From Bradyrhizobium sp. cir1 (lineage in GTDB: Bacteria > Pseudomonadota > Alphaproteobacteria > Rhizobiales > Xanthobacteraceae): a stretch of DNA of 64,000 bases. Numbering within the stretch: position 1 is the first letter of the stretch; each line of letters begins with the position of its first letter. The stretch spans positions 62,001-126,000 of the forward strand of contig NZ_JACIHE010000005.1 of NCBI RefSeq assembly GCF_014198245.1, written 5' to 3'. Below, piece by piece: positions 9,466 through 18,357 of this stretch. The notes below the pieces were generated by a model. That model was given only the letters and a program-made list of their open reading frames with translations, searched no databases and was not told the origin of the DNA. A program made the translations under genes and the position numbers.

Positions 9466-11280
9466 ATGAACGGCATGACCACCGGCGTCATCGAGCAACC
9501 GAAGGCCGCGCGCGCGCCCTCGGCATCAAAGATCTGGCTGAAGGCCATCGAGCTCACCGCGCGGATCGAGACGCTGCCGGGCCGGCTGTTCGCCGACATC
9601 GTCGACGATTGGGCGCGGCGCCAGCCCGACCGCATCGCGCTGGCCACGGACGATGTCACGCTCGACTATGAAGGCCTGTCGAAACGCATCAATTGCTACG
9701 CACGCTGGGCGCGCTCGGTCGGCGTGGCCAAGGGCGATACCGTCGGCCTGATCATGCCGAACGGCATCGACTATGTCGCGGCCTGGCTCGGCATCAGCCG
9801 GATCGGCGGTGTGGTTGCGCTGATCAACACAAAACTCGTCGGCCGATCGCTCGCGCATTGCCTCGACGTCGCAAGGCCCCTGCACATCATCGTCGCGCAC
9901 GATCTGGTGGAGATTCTGGAGAGCGCGAAGCCGCATCTGAAGACGGAAGCGAAGATCTGGACCCACGGCGATGCCCGCAGCGAGCGCGCCATCGACGTGG
10001 CGCTCGCCGCGCTCGACGACGGTTCGCTGCTGACGGAGGAACATGGCGATGTCACCATCGATGACCGCGCGCTGCTGATCTACACCTCCGGCACCACCGG
10101 CCTTCCCAAGGCGGCCAGCATCAGCCATCGCCGCATCCTCAATTGGGGTTTCTGGTTCGCAGGACTCACCGGCGCAACGCCGCAGGACCGGCTCTACGAC
10201 TGCCTGCCGCTGTTCCACTCGGTCGGCGGCATCGTCGCACCCTGCAGCATGTTAGCTGCCGGCGGCTCTGTGGTGATCGCCGAAAAATTCTCGGCCTCGA
10301 ATTTTTGGCCCGACATCGCGCGGCACGACTGCACGCTGTTCCAGTACATCGGCGAGCTCTGCCGTTATCTGCTCAAGGCGCCGCCGTCGGAATACGAGAA
10401 CCGCCATCGGCTGCGGCTTGCCTGCGGCAACGGCCTGCGCGGCGACATCTGGGAAGATTTTCAGGCGCGTTTCGCCATTCCGCGCATCCTCGAATTCTAT
10501 GCGGCGACCGAAGGCAATTTCTCGCTGTTCAACGTCGAGGGCCAGGTCGGCGCGATCGGACGCATCCCGCCGCTGCTCGCGCATCGCTTTCCGGCGAGCC
10601 TCGTCAGGCTCGCCCCCGATAGCGGAGCACCGCTGCGCAATGAAGACGGCTTTTGCCTCGCCTGCGCTCGCGGCGAGGCCGGCGAGGCGATCGGCCGCAT
10701 CGGCACAGCGGACCAGGGCGGCGGCCGCTTCGAGGGGTACACCGATGCGGGCGAGACCGAGAAGAAGATCCTGCGCGACGTCTTCGCCAAGGGCGATGCC
10801 TGGTTCCGCACCGGCGATTTGATGCGGCTCGACGACAGAGGCTTTTTCCATTTCGTCGACCGCATCGGCGACACGTTCCGCTGGAAGGGCGAGAACGTCG
10901 CGACCTCGGAGGTGAACGATGCCGTGCGCGATTTCACCGGCGTGGTCGACGCCACCACCTACGGCGTTAGCATCCCCGGTACTGACGGCCGCGCCGGAAT
11001 GAGCGCGATCGTGGTGAACGAGGGTTTTGACATCACCGCGCTACCTGCGCATCTCAGCCAGCGCCTGCCGGCTTACGCCTGCCCGGTCTTCATCCGCATC
11101 TCGCGCGAGCTCGATGCCACCGAGACATTCAAGCAGAAAAAGGGCGAGCTCGCCCGCGAGGGCTTTGACCCGGACGCAATCTCCGATCCGCTGTTCATGC
11201 TCGAGCCGAACTCCGGTGCCTATCTTGCGCTGGACAGGGAGGCCTATGCGGCAATCTCGGAGGGCGCGATCCGGCTGTAG
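9466..11280 (+). CDS. Long-chain acyl-CoA synthetase (FadD/FATP-like)
   Basis: 604 residues of the ANL adenylate-forming superfamily. The P-loop-like A3 motif LLIYTSGTTGLPKAA lies near residue 205. YAATEGNFSLFN (A5) is of the fatty-acid transport protein type, and WFRTGDLM / DRIGDTFRWKGENVATSEV are the A7-A8 motifs. The C-terminus (F-K-Q-K-K-G-E-L-A-R-E-G-F-D-P) matches very-long-chain and bile-acid synthetase relatives. It activates fatty acids to acyl-CoA through acyl-AMP. It precedes the ACP operon by 144 bp and may feed it, but could also be a catabolic enzyme. Confidence 0.87.
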   Translation: MNGMTTGVIEQPKAARAPSASKIWLKAIELTARIETLPGRLFADIVDDWARRQPDRIALATDDVTLDYEGLSKRINCYARWARSVGVAKGDTVGLIMPNGIDYVAAWLGISRIGGVVALINTKLVGRSLAHCLDVARPLHIIVAHDLVEILESAKPHLKTEAKIWTHGDARSERAIDVALAALDDGSLLTEEHGDVTIDDRALLIYTSGTTGLPKAASISHRRILNWGFWFAGLTGATPQDRLYDCLPLFHSVGGIVAPCSMLAAGGSVVIAEKFSASNFWPDIARHDCTLFQYIGELCRYLLKAPPSEYENRHRLRLACGNGLRGDIWEDFQARFAIPRILEFYAATEGNFSLFNVEGQVGAIGRIPPLLAHRFPASLVRLAPDSGAPLRNEDGFCLACARGEAGEAIGRIGTADQGGGRFEGYTDAGETEKKILRDVFAKGDAWFRTGDLMRLDDRGFFHFVDRIGDTFRWKGENVATSEVNDAVRDFTGVVDATTYGVSIPGTDGRAGMSAIVVNEGFDITALPAHLSQRLPAYACPVFIRISRELDATETFKQKKGELAREGFDPDAISDPLFMLEPNSGAYLALDREAYAAISEGAIRL

Positions 11281-11424
11281 TGCAACCAAAATCAGGAGAT
11301 AGGTCCAATTTTATCTGAATTGTCCAAGAAGCCATTTACTTCTGTCGGGTAAACAGACGGCCATGGGGAGGCGGTTATCAAGAGCCGCCGCAACACTGAG
11401 ATCGATAACAAAAGAGAGCCAACC

Positions 11425-11670
11425 ATGTCGGTAAGGTCTAAGGTCATCGAAGCGATCCAGCAGATCGCCAAGGAGCAGCACGTCACGCTGCCCGCACTCT
11501 CGGACGATCTGTCCCTGCACGAGACGGGTTTTGACTCGCTCGCCTTCGCCATTCTGGTCGCGCGTCTGGAAGACGAGACCGGCGTCGACCCCTTCACCAT
11601 TTCCGAGGATGCAGCGTTCCCCGCCACGGTAGGCGATTTCGTGCGGGCCTACGAAAATGTCCCCGCGTGA
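11425..11670 (+). CDS. Acyl carrier protein
   Basis: 81 residues. The phosphopantetheine attachment site is HETGFDSLAFAILVARLE, with Ser about 38. The helical pattern and size fit a stand-alone carrier. It is not the usual fatty-acid AcpP, whose motif is the highly acidic D-S-L-D-x-V-E-x-V, so a specialised carrier is likely. It overlaps the next gene by 14 bp, which implies translational coupling. It probably carries the acyl or aryl group loaded by the neighbouring AMP ligase. Confidence 0.87.
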   Translation: MSVRSKVIEAIQQIAKEQHVTLPALSDDLSLHETGFDSLAFAILVARLEDETGVDPFTISEDAAFPATVGDFVRAYENVPA

Positions 11671-13039
11671 GATCTTTGCGCTTCGCGACCATCTCGGCGC
11701 GGAGCTGAAGGGCCGCACGATCTCCGATGCGCATGATGTCGTGTCGCTGACCGATATCCTGTCGCACACGGTTCTGGGCGGCCGCCTGCGGGAGCTGTCC
11801 GGCCGCGCCGTGCTGCTCAAGCTGTCAGACCAGCTCCGGTCGGGCCTTGCCATGATCGAGCTCGACGGCATCGCCCGCCGCATGCTGCTGTGTCCGCCCG
11901 ATCTCAATCCGGCGCATCTCGACGCGCTGATCGCCGATGCCGGGATCGATGCCGTCGTCACCGACGAGCCCGATCGCTGGGCAAGGACCGGCGTGCCGCT
12001 CATCGTCACCGCACAATTGCCGCTTCAAGCCACGGCGCCGGCCAGGACCGAGCGCGCCACCGAATGGCTGATGCTGACCTCGGGTACCTCAGGCGTGCCG
12101 AAAATCGCCGGCCATACGCTGGAAGCATTGACCGGCGCCATCGTTGCCGAAGGCCCCGCGCGCGGACCTGCGCCGGTGTGGGCGACGTTCTACGATATCC
12201 GCCGCTATGGCGGCCTGCAGATATTCCTTCGCGCCGTTCTCTCCGGCGGCTCCATGGTGCTGTCGGATCCGCATGAGGCGCTCGCCGATCATGTCGCGCG
12301 GCTGAACGCCCGCGGCGTCTCGCACATCTCCGGCACGCCCTCGCATTGGCGCAAGCTGCTGATGAGCGGCTCAGCCGCGCAATTCGCACCGCGCTACGTT
12401 CGTCTTTCCGGCGAGATCGCCGACCAGGCGGTGCTCGATGGCCTGAAGGCGGCGTTCCCCAATTCCTCCGTCGGCCACGCCTATGCATCGACCGAGGCCG
12501 GCGTCGGCTTCGCCGTCAATGACGGGCTCGAGGGCTTTCCGGCCGACTATCTCGGCAACCGCAATGGCGTCGAGATGAAGGTCGTGGACGGCTCGCTGCG
12601 CATCCGCTCGACCCGCACGGCTCATGCTTACATCGGCCGTAACGCCGCCGCGCTCACCGATGCCGACGGCTTTGTCGACAGCGGCGATATCGTCGAGCTG
12701 CGCGGGGACCGCTATTATTTCGTCGGCCGACGCGGCGGCATCATCAATATCGGTGGACTGAAGGTTCATCCTGAAGAGATCGAGGCGGTGATCAACCGTC
12801 ATCCTGATGTACGGATGTCGCGGGCGAAATCGCGCAAGAGCCCGATTACCGGCGGCATCGTCGTCGCCGACGTGATCCTCACTGAGGGCACCGATCCGGC
12901 GCGCGCGAAGGAGATCCGCGACCAGATCCTGGAGCAGTGCCGCGCCCAGCTCGCATCCCACAAGGTGCCTGCGGTGATCCGTTTCGTCGAGGCGCTCGAC
13001 GTCACCCCGGCCGGAAAACTGGCGCGCACCGATGCATAA
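11657..13039 (+). CDS. AMP-dependent acyl/aryl ligase (ANL superfamily), probable ACP loader
   Basis: 460 residues, shorter than the fatty acyl-CoA synthetase upstream. The A3 motif WLMLTSGTSGVPKIAGH, the A5 region YASTEAG, and FVDSGDIVELRGDRYYFVGRRGGIINIGGLKVHPEEIEAVI (A7-A8) are all clear (quoted here as separate landmarks of one continuous C-terminal region). The C-terminal PAGKLART-like end carries the catalytic Lys. It starts inside the ACP gene and ends inside the SDR gene. Placement next to an ACP suggests that it adenylates an organic acid and transfers it to that carrier. The substrate is unknown. Confidence 0.85.
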   Translation: MSPREIFALRDHLGAELKGRTISDAHDVVSLTDILSHTVLGGRLRELSGRAVLLKLSDQLRSGLAMIELDGIARRMLLCPPDLNPAHLDALIADAGIDAVVTDEPDRWARTGVPLIVTAQLPLQATAPARTERATEWLMLTSGTSGVPKIAGHTLEALTGAIVAEGPARGPAPVWATFYDIRRYGGLQIFLRAVLSGGSMVLSDPHEALADHVARLNARGVSHISGTPSHWRKLLMSGSAAQFAPRYVRLSGEIADQAVLDGLKAAFPNSSVGHAYASTEAGVGFAVNDGLEGFPADYLGNRNGVEMKVVDGSLRIRSTRTAHAYIGRNAAALTDADGFVDSGDIVELRGDRYYFVGRRGGIINIGGLKVHPEEIEAVINRHPDVRMSRAKSRKSPITGGIVVADVILTEGTDPARAKEIRDQILEQCRAQLASHKVPAVIRFVEALDVTPAGKLARTDA

Positions 13040-13754
13040 CGTTCTCGTCACCGGTGGCAGCCGCGGCATTGGGCTTGCGATCGGCAAGCGCCTGGTCGCT
13101 GCCGGCTTCAACGTGATCGCGGCGGCGCGGCGCGAGAGCGACGAGCTCAAGGCGGCTATCGCCGCCTCCGAGGGGCGCCTGCATTTCCGCGCCTGCGATC
13201 TCGCCGTGATCGACGCGATCCCCGCTTTCGCAAAACTCGTGCGCGACGAGTTCGGCCCGATCTATGGCCTCGTCAACAATGCCGGCCTCGGCACCGAGGG
13301 CCTGCTCGCCACCATGCACAATTCCGAGATCGAGGCGCTGGTGCAGCTCAACGTGCTGTCGCCGATCATCCTCACCAAATATGTCGCGCGGCAGATGATG
13401 GCTGATGGCGCCGGTCGCATCATCAACATCTCTTCGATCATCGCGACCACCGGCTACAACGGCCTGTCCGTCTATGGCGCGACCAAGGCGGCCGCGACCG
13501 GCTTCACCCGGTCGCTCGCGCGCGAGGTCGGCAAGCTCGGCATCACCGTGAATGCGATCGCGCCTGGTTTCATCGACACCGAGCTCACGCACAATCTCTC
13601 CGACGAGGGCCGCAAGCGCATTGCAGGCCGCAGCGCGTTGCGCCGTTTGCCGGAGACGGATGACGTCGCGCGCATGGTGGAATATCTTCTGGGCGAGGGC
13701 GGCCGCAACGTCACCGGCACCGTGTTCACTATCGACGCGGGAAATACAGCGTAA
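13032..13754 (+). CDS. Short-chain dehydrogenase/reductase (FabG-like)
   Basis: 240 residues. The classical SDR features are VTGGSRGIGLAIGKRL (NAD(P) binding), NNAG near residue 80, a catalytic Ser in NISSII, and YGATK (Tyr about 148, Lys about 152). FabG-like reductases act on 3-oxoacyl-ACP. Overlap of 8 bp with the ligase gene makes it the last gene of the ACP-ligase-SDR operon. No ketosynthase is present, so the origin of any 3-oxo substrate is unclear, and it may reduce another carrier-bound carbonyl. Confidence 0.9.
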   Translation: MHNVLVTGGSRGIGLAIGKRLVAAGFNVIAAARRESDELKAAIAASEGRLHFRACDLAVIDAIPAFAKLVRDEFGPIYGLVNNAGLGTEGLLATMHNSEIEALVQLNVLSPIILTKYVARQMMADGAGRIINISSIIATTGYNGLSVYGATKAAATGFTRSLAREVGKLGITVNAIAPGFIDTELTHNLSDEGRKRIAGRSALRRLPETDDVARMVEYLLGEGGRNVTGTVFTIDAGNTA

Positions 13755-13880
13755 GCGGAACCGAGCTGCCACAATTGAGTTGATTCGGCACAATGACATC
13801 CAGCCGGATTTGGTCGTAAGATGCTGCGCAATCGATTGGGTTACGTCAATCGATCTGCCCTAATCGAAGGGGAGCAGTCG

Positions 13881-14090
13881 ATGGCCACTTCAAACATGAC
13901 CGCGTCAAGTCAGGCTCTGACCGAGCCATCGCGCGCGAAGCCTGATGATGTCCGCTGTCCGCCGATGTCGCATCAGAATTCCGGCGATCACGGCCACGAA
14001 ATGTATCCGCAGCAATTCGTGCGTCTGGTCGGTTGCCACGACGTTCCCGCATCCACGCTGCGCAAGCGCCAGGACGAGAAGCTGCACTAG
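13881..14090 (+). CDS. Small hypothetical protein
   Basis: 69 residues from ATG 13881, chosen because AAGGGGAG lies 8-10 nt upstream. An in-frame upstream start at 13821 lacks a ribosome site. The protein is hydrophilic, rich in Ser/Thr/His, with MSHQNSGDHGHEMYPQQFVRLVGCHD in the middle (read as two halves) and a basic C-terminus. No motif is recognised. Its stop codon overlaps that of the convergent gene in a CTAG palindrome at 14087-14090. Confidence 0.55.
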   Translation: MATSNMTASSQALTEPSRAKPDDVRCPPMSHQNSGDHGHEMYPQQFVRLVGCHDVPASTLRKRQDEKLH

Positions 14091-14473
14091 GTCCGCTGCT
14101 TTGGCAGATCAAGCCGCTCGTGTGAGAATTCCGGCGGCCCCTCGGTGAGGCGGCGGATGCGACGCTCGCGTTCGTCCTCCGGCAATGCGGGATCGAGCAG
14201 CCCCTCGATCTCGTGCACCGCCAGCTCCTCGATCCGGTTGGCGTCCGATGCGACCAAATTTTCTGATGTCGATGCGGCGGGCGCGATCTTCAGGCCAAGC
14301 TCGACCAGCTGGCAGATTGCATCCGAGCGCGACAGTTGGCGGGCCTCGGCCCAGGCATCGACGGCGGCGGTGAGCAGCTCCGGCATTTTCACCGCACTGA
14401 TCGCATCGAGCCCCGTGCGCCGGCGTACTGGCGAGGCGGAGTCCTTGCTGCCGAAATCAGACACCCCGATCAT
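14087..14473 (-). CDS. Hypothetical protein with a ribbon-helix-helix-like segment
   Basis: 128 residues. The segment VKMPELLTAAVDAWAEARQ / LSRSDAICQLVELGL (about residues 28-62) has the strand-helix-turn-helix pattern of CopG/Arc-like DNA-binding modules. The C-terminal half is acidic then basic, with LPEDERERRIRRL. It might be a small regulator or an antitoxin-like protein, but no toxin gene is next to it. It is convergent with the small gene on the plus strand. Confidence 0.5.
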   Translation of the reverse strand: MIGVSDFGSKDSASPVRRRTGLDAISAVKMPELLTAAVDAWAEARQLSRSDAICQLVELGLKIAPAASTSENLVASDANRIEELAVHEIEGLLDPALPEDERERRIRRLTEGPPEFSHERLDLPKQRT

Positions 14474-14677
14474 CCCCGCGCGGCCGTTACAGATAGATCA
14501 AGCGTAAACGTCATTTGCGGCCGGCTGTTTGATGCCGATCAATGACGAACTGCGGCATTGCGGCGCGGTGCGATCTTGTTGTCCGGCTCCATTTCGGCCA
14601 ATGATCGGAAATCGAACCCCGATCGACCCTGCCACGTATCTGATTTCGGACGCTTCCCAACCCTCCGGCTTCACCCG

Positions 14678-15823
14678 ATGACATCAGGCGAATCCTTTTA
14701 CGGCGGCATTCCCGTCTTCCGCGGCTTCACCAGCCTGATGGATCCCACGCTCTATGCGCCGCTGCCGGACGATTGGAGCATCGGCGTCGCCGACATCGTC
14801 GATTCCACCAAGGCGATCGCGGCGCAGCGCTACAAGGCGGTCAACATGGCCGGCGCGGCCGTGATCGCGGCGGTGACCAATGCGCTGGAGGGGCGGGAAT
14901 TCCCCTTCGTGTTCGGCGGCGACGGCGCGAGCTTTGCGGTCGCGCCCGGCGATCTCGACCGCGCCCGCGAGGCGCTCGCTGCGACCGCAACCTGGGTGCG
15001 GGAGGATCTCGATCTGAAGATGCGCGTCGCGCTGGTGCCGGTGAGCGCCATCCGCGCGCAGGGCCTCGATGTGCGCGTCGCGCGTTTCGGTCCGTCGCCA
15101 AATCTGTCCTATGCGATGTTCTCCGGCGGCGGGCTCGCCTGGGCCGATGCCGCGCTGAAGCGCGGCGAGTTCGCCGTCACGGAAGCGCCCGCCGGCACAC
15201 AGCCGGACCTCTCGGGCCTGTCGTGCCGCTTCGAGGTGATGCCGGCTGCGCGCGGCCTGATCCTGTCGCTGCTGGTGATGCCGGCGCGCGGCGTCGATCC
15301 GCACGCCTTCCGCAAGGTGATCGAGGACATCATCCATCTCGTCGAGCGCAGCCCGGAAGGCGGCCGCCCGGTGCCGCCGCAGGGGCCGCCGCTGAAATGG
15401 CCACCGCAGGGGCTGGAATTCGAGGCCCGTACCAGGCGCGGCGGTCCGCTGCTCGCGCGCAGAGCCAGCGTGCTCGCCTATACATTGTTCGTCTATCTGA
15501 TCATGCGTTTCGACCTCAAGGTCGGCGGCTTCGTGCCCAGCCTCTACAAGCGCCAGGTCGTCGAGAACTCGGACTTCCGCAAATATGACGACGGCCTGCG
15601 CATGATTCTCGACTGCACGCCGCAGCTCGAGCGCGCGTTGAGCGACCGTCTCGCGGCCGCTGCGCGCGACGGCATCGTGCGCTACGGCCTCTACCAGCAG
15701 GACGCCGCGATGATGACCTGCTTCACGCCGTCGGCGCTGCGCAGCGATCACGTGCACTTCATCGACGGCGCGCGCGGCGGTTACGCCTCGGCGGCGACGG
15801 CGCTGAAGGCGATGACGGTGTGA
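14678..15823 (+). CDS. DUF3095 protein, related to class III nucleotide cyclases
   Basis: 381 residues from ATG 14678, chosen because the family begins at the segment FYGGIPVFRGF shortly after it. The N-terminal part has GVADIVDSTKAI, then a run with VFGGDGASFAV, which resemble the two metal-binding Asp regions and the G-G-D-G hairpin of class III adenylate cyclases. DUF3095 proteins are annotated as adenylate-cyclase-related but I know of no established reaction. The C-terminal half, with YDDGLRMILDC and FTPSALRSDHVHFIDGA, is characteristic of the family. Cytosolic. Confidence 0.8.
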   Translation: MTSGESFYGGIPVFRGFTSLMDPTLYAPLPDDWSIGVADIVDSTKAIAAQRYKAVNMAGAAVIAAVTNALEGREFPFVFGGDGASFAVAPGDLDRAREALAATATWVREDLDLKMRVALVPVSAIRAQGLDVRVARFGPSPNLSYAMFSGGGLAWADAALKRGEFAVTEAPAGTQPDLSGLSCRFEVMPAARGLILSLLVMPARGVDPHAFRKVIEDIIHLVERSPEGGRPVPPQGPPLKWPPQGLEFEARTRRGGPLLARRASVLAYTLFVYLIMRFDLKVGGFVPSLYKRQVVENSDFRKYDDGLRMILDCTPQLERALSDRLAAAARDGIVRYGLYQQDAAMMTCFTPSALRSDHVHFIDGARGGYASAATALKAMTV

Positions 15824-15830
15824 GGGCGGA

Positions 15831-16265
15831 TTACCGCCCCGCGCGCGTCCAGGTCTCGCCGCCGCAGAGCGCGCCGACGCAGCCTTCGACCCGTAGCGAA
15901 TCCGCACCCGTGACCGTGACGCTGCTCGCATAGGTGCTGCCGTCGTCGGCATTGTAGATCTGGCCGGACCATTTGTTCGGACCTGACGGCTGCATGCCGT
16001 TGAACAGCGGCAGGCCGACCATCGGACGCTTTGCGAGCGCGGGATTGGGGTTCTTGCTGTCGGTGGCGGGCTGGCCGGTCGCGGTGTCCATGGGCTCGCG
16101 CAGCCAGACGATGTGGCCGCAGATGCCGCCGCCGCACTTGCCGATCTTGACGCGGGCATCGCCGGCCTGGGTGAGCCAGGTTCCGTCGGCGCTCTGCGCG
16201 TTGGCGGAAGGCGCGCCGAGCAGCGCAGCCAGAATGACGGTGAAAGCGGCGAATCTGAATGTCAT
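15831..16265 (-). CDS. DUF2147 exported protein
   Basis: 144 residues from ATG 16265, chosen because it begins the signal peptide MTFRFAAFTVILAALL...NAQ. The mature part is a DUF2147 domain: GTWLTQAGDARVKIGKCGGGICGHIVWL near the N-terminus (the W-x-x-x-x-G-x-x-x-V/I-x-I pattern), GKIYN-like IYNADDGSTYASSV, and a C-terminal CVGALCGGETWTR. Proteins of this family are small periplasmic beta proteins of unknown function. It is convergent with the DUF3095 gene. Confidence 0.85.
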   Translation of the reverse strand: MTFRFAAFTVILAALLGAPSANAQSADGTWLTQAGDARVKIGKCGGGICGHIVWLREPMDTATGQPATDSKNPNPALAKRPMVGLPLFNGMQPSGPNKWSGQIYNADDGSTYASSVTVTGADSLRVEGCVGALCGGETWTRAGR

Positions 16266-16360
16266 GGAGAGAGCCCTGGAATGGAGGCGCCTCCATAGCA
16301 GCCCGGCAGGATAGTGCAACGCCGGATTGAATCACATTCCTGCGCGCGATTTGCCTGCGC

Positions 16361-17746
16361 TCATTTGCCCCAGCGTACGAACGCGACCGAGGCTGCGGTC
16401 AAGAGTCCGAACACGGCCATGGCGCCGCCGACCAGCGCGAACAACGTCCAGGCCGGCGCCTGCGCGATCATGAGACCGATCCCGCCAATCGCGACGATCA
16501 GCAGCCGCGCGGTGGAGGCCAGCACGGGACCGCCGACACGCGCGGCGCCTTGCGAGGAGAAATACAGCGACACGCCCATGCCGAAGAACACGAAGGCCGG
16601 ACCTGCCCAGTGGAAATAGCTGTGCGCCGCCGCCGTGACGCCGGGATCGCGCGTGAACAGCGAGACCCACAGCGCGGGATTGAGCGCGACGACGAGGCCG
16701 ATCGTGCCAACCGTAAGCCCCGAGGCCGCCGCTGCCGTCCACGCCACGCGCCGTGCGCGCGCGACATGTTCAGCGCCCATCGCCATGCCGACCATCGGCA
16801 CCGAGGCGATGCCGAACGCGAAGGTGATCGGGATCAGCAAAAATTCCAGCCGCGAGCCGATGCCGTAACCGGCCAGCATCTCGGTGCCGAAGGTCGCGAG
16901 GATCTTCGTGAAGATGAGGATGGTGAGCACTGTCTGGAGCGGCGACAGGCAGGCGACTGCGCCCACCTTGAGAATGTCCAGGAACATTGCGCGCTCGAAA
17001 TGGAACGCGCGGAAATCGAGCTGCAGCCGGCTGCGGCCGGACAGGAGATACCAGAGGAAGAAGATCGCGGCGCAGCTGAACGCGATCAGCTGGCCGGCGG
17101 CAACGCCGGGCATGCCGAATTGCGGTGCGCCGAACAGGCCGAGCCCCAGCGTGCCGCCGAGCGCGATCTGGAGCACGCTCGCCCCGATCAGAATCATCGA
17201 AGGCAGGCGCATGTCGCCGGTGCCCCGGATCACCGAGGCGAGCGTATTCACCAGCCAGATCGCGACCGCGCCGGAGAACAGCACCTGTGAATAGCCGCTG
17301 GCTTCCTCCAGCACGCGCTCGCGTCCGCCGAGCAGCGTGAAGAACGAGCGGCCGAACGCCAGCATCATCGCCGTGAAGAACAGTCCGCCGCAGAGGCCGA
17401 TGATGGCGGCATGCAGCGCCAGTGTCGCGGCGCGGTCGCGATTCCCGGCGCCGAGCGCGCGGCTGACCGCCGACGACACGCCGCCGCCCATCGCGCCCGC
17501 GCTCATCATCTGCGTCAGCATCGCGAACGGAAACACCAGCGCGATCGCCGCAAGCGGGATGGTGCCGAGCCGGCCGATATAGGAGGTCTCGGCGATCGCG
17601 ACCAGCGTGCTGCCGACCATCGCGATCATGTTGGGGATCGCGAGCCGCAATAGCGTCGTCAGGATCGGCGCCGTCAGCAGGCCGGCGATGGGGGAGGCGG
17701 CCGGTGCACGGGGCGGCACGGCGTCTAGCGGGGCGTCGATCGTCAT
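16361..17746 (-). CDS. MATE family efflux transporter
   Basis: 461 residues with about 12 hydrophobic segments arranged as two related halves. The typical opening is LLRLAIPNMIAMVGSTLVAIAETSYIGRLG, followed by an A-x-G-x-G-x-S-S-A-V-S-R-A-L-G-A-G region, both usual in MATE Na+ or H+ coupled drug and metabolite exporters of the inner membrane. ATG 17746 is preferred because TATAGT directly precedes the alternative ATG at 17782 and may be the -10 element, but the longer start remains possible. Substrate unknown. Confidence 0.87.
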   Translation of the reverse strand: MTIDAPLDAVPPRAPAASPIAGLLTAPILTTLLRLAIPNMIAMVGSTLVAIAETSYIGRLGTIPLAAIALVFPFAMLTQMMSAGAMGGGVSSAVSRALGAGNRDRAATLALHAAIIGLCGGLFFTAMMLAFGRSFFTLLGGRERVLEEASGYSQVLFSGAVAIWLVNTLASVIRGTGDMRLPSMILIGASVLQIALGGTLGLGLFGAPQFGMPGVAAGQLIAFSCAAIFFLWYLLSGRSRLQLDFRAFHFERAMFLDILKVGAVACLSPLQTVLTILIFTKILATFGTEMLAGYGIGSRLEFLLIPITFAFGIASVPMVGMAMGAEHVARARRVAWTAAAASGLTVGTIGLVVALNPALWVSLFTRDPGVTAAAHSYFHWAGPAFVFFGMGVSLYFSSQGAARVGGPVLASTARLLIVAIGGIGLMIAQAPAWTLFALVGGAMAVFGLLTAASVAFVRWGK

Positions 17747-17829
17747 GTGCCACGGTGCGGAATATTGAATGATGATCGACATACTATAGGGCGCGCGATA
17801 TCCGCGCCAGCCCCCATCTCACGCAGGGC

Positions 17830-18357
17830 TCACCAGGGCAGGCCGCATAGGTCGATGGTGCCCAGCGTCGGGGCGCGGACGATCTCGAAGACGTAGGGCG
17901 CCATGTAGTCGAAGCGAATCAGCCCCTCCGGCTGCTCGCAATAGACGTCACCTTTGAAAGGTTGCCATTTGCGTGCCTGGTAGAACGCGAAATTGTGTGG
18001 CTCGCAGAACAGGAGCCCGAAGCGGACCGCCTCGTTGGCGCGCATGGTATGCACCGCCGCGTCGATCGCGATGGTCGCGTAGCCGCGGCCGCGCCGGTCC
18101 TCGCGCGTGCAGACGCCGCCGATGCCGCCGACGTGAAGCTTCTGTCCGTTCCAGGTCACGGTGCGGAAGTAGACGCCGACATGGCAGACGAGGCCGTCCT
18201 CGGGCGTCTCGATCAGCACGCGCAGATCGGCATTGGCCCATTTGACGTGGCTCCAGGCTGGTTTCTCCGCGGCGTCTTGGCCCCAGACCGCGTTGAGCAG
18301 CGGCTTTGCGATCGGCCACGAGGCGTCGCCGTTCAAAATGTCGATCTCGATGCTCAT
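17830..18357 (-). CDS. GNAT-family N-acyl/acetyltransferase with NodA / AAC(2')-like features
   Basis: 175 residues from ATG 18357, which has AAGGA 8 nt upstream. An in-frame GTG at 18372 is less likely. The acetyl-CoA binding loop is VCTREDRRGRGYATIAID. The C-terminal region ends in RAPTLGTIDLCGLPW, and this G-T-I-D-x-x-G-L-P-W end recalls AAC(2')-I aminoglycoside acetyltransferases and rhizobial NodA. It lacks close NodA similarity over its length, and no nod gene is nearby. Substrate unknown, and simple GNAT is the safe call. Confidence 0.7.
   Translation of the reverse strand: MSIEIDILNGDASWPIAKPLLNAVWGQDAAEKPAWSHVKWANADLRVLIETPEDGLVCHVGVYFRTVTWNGQKLHVGGIGGVCTREDRRGRGYATIAIDAAVHTMRANEAVRFGLLFCEPHNFAFYQARKWQPFKGDVYCEQPEGLIRFDYMAPYVFEIVRAPTLGTIDLCGLPW

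Noticed and set aside
9466-13754. Non-ribosomal peptide or siderophore cluster
   Set aside because: No condensation domain, thioesterase, transporter or receptor is present; only activation, carrier and reductase functions.
17830-18357. True nodulation gene nodA
   Set aside because: Only the C-terminal motif is similar; the rest is a general GNAT protein, and no nod genes, nod box or symbiosis-island features are nearby.
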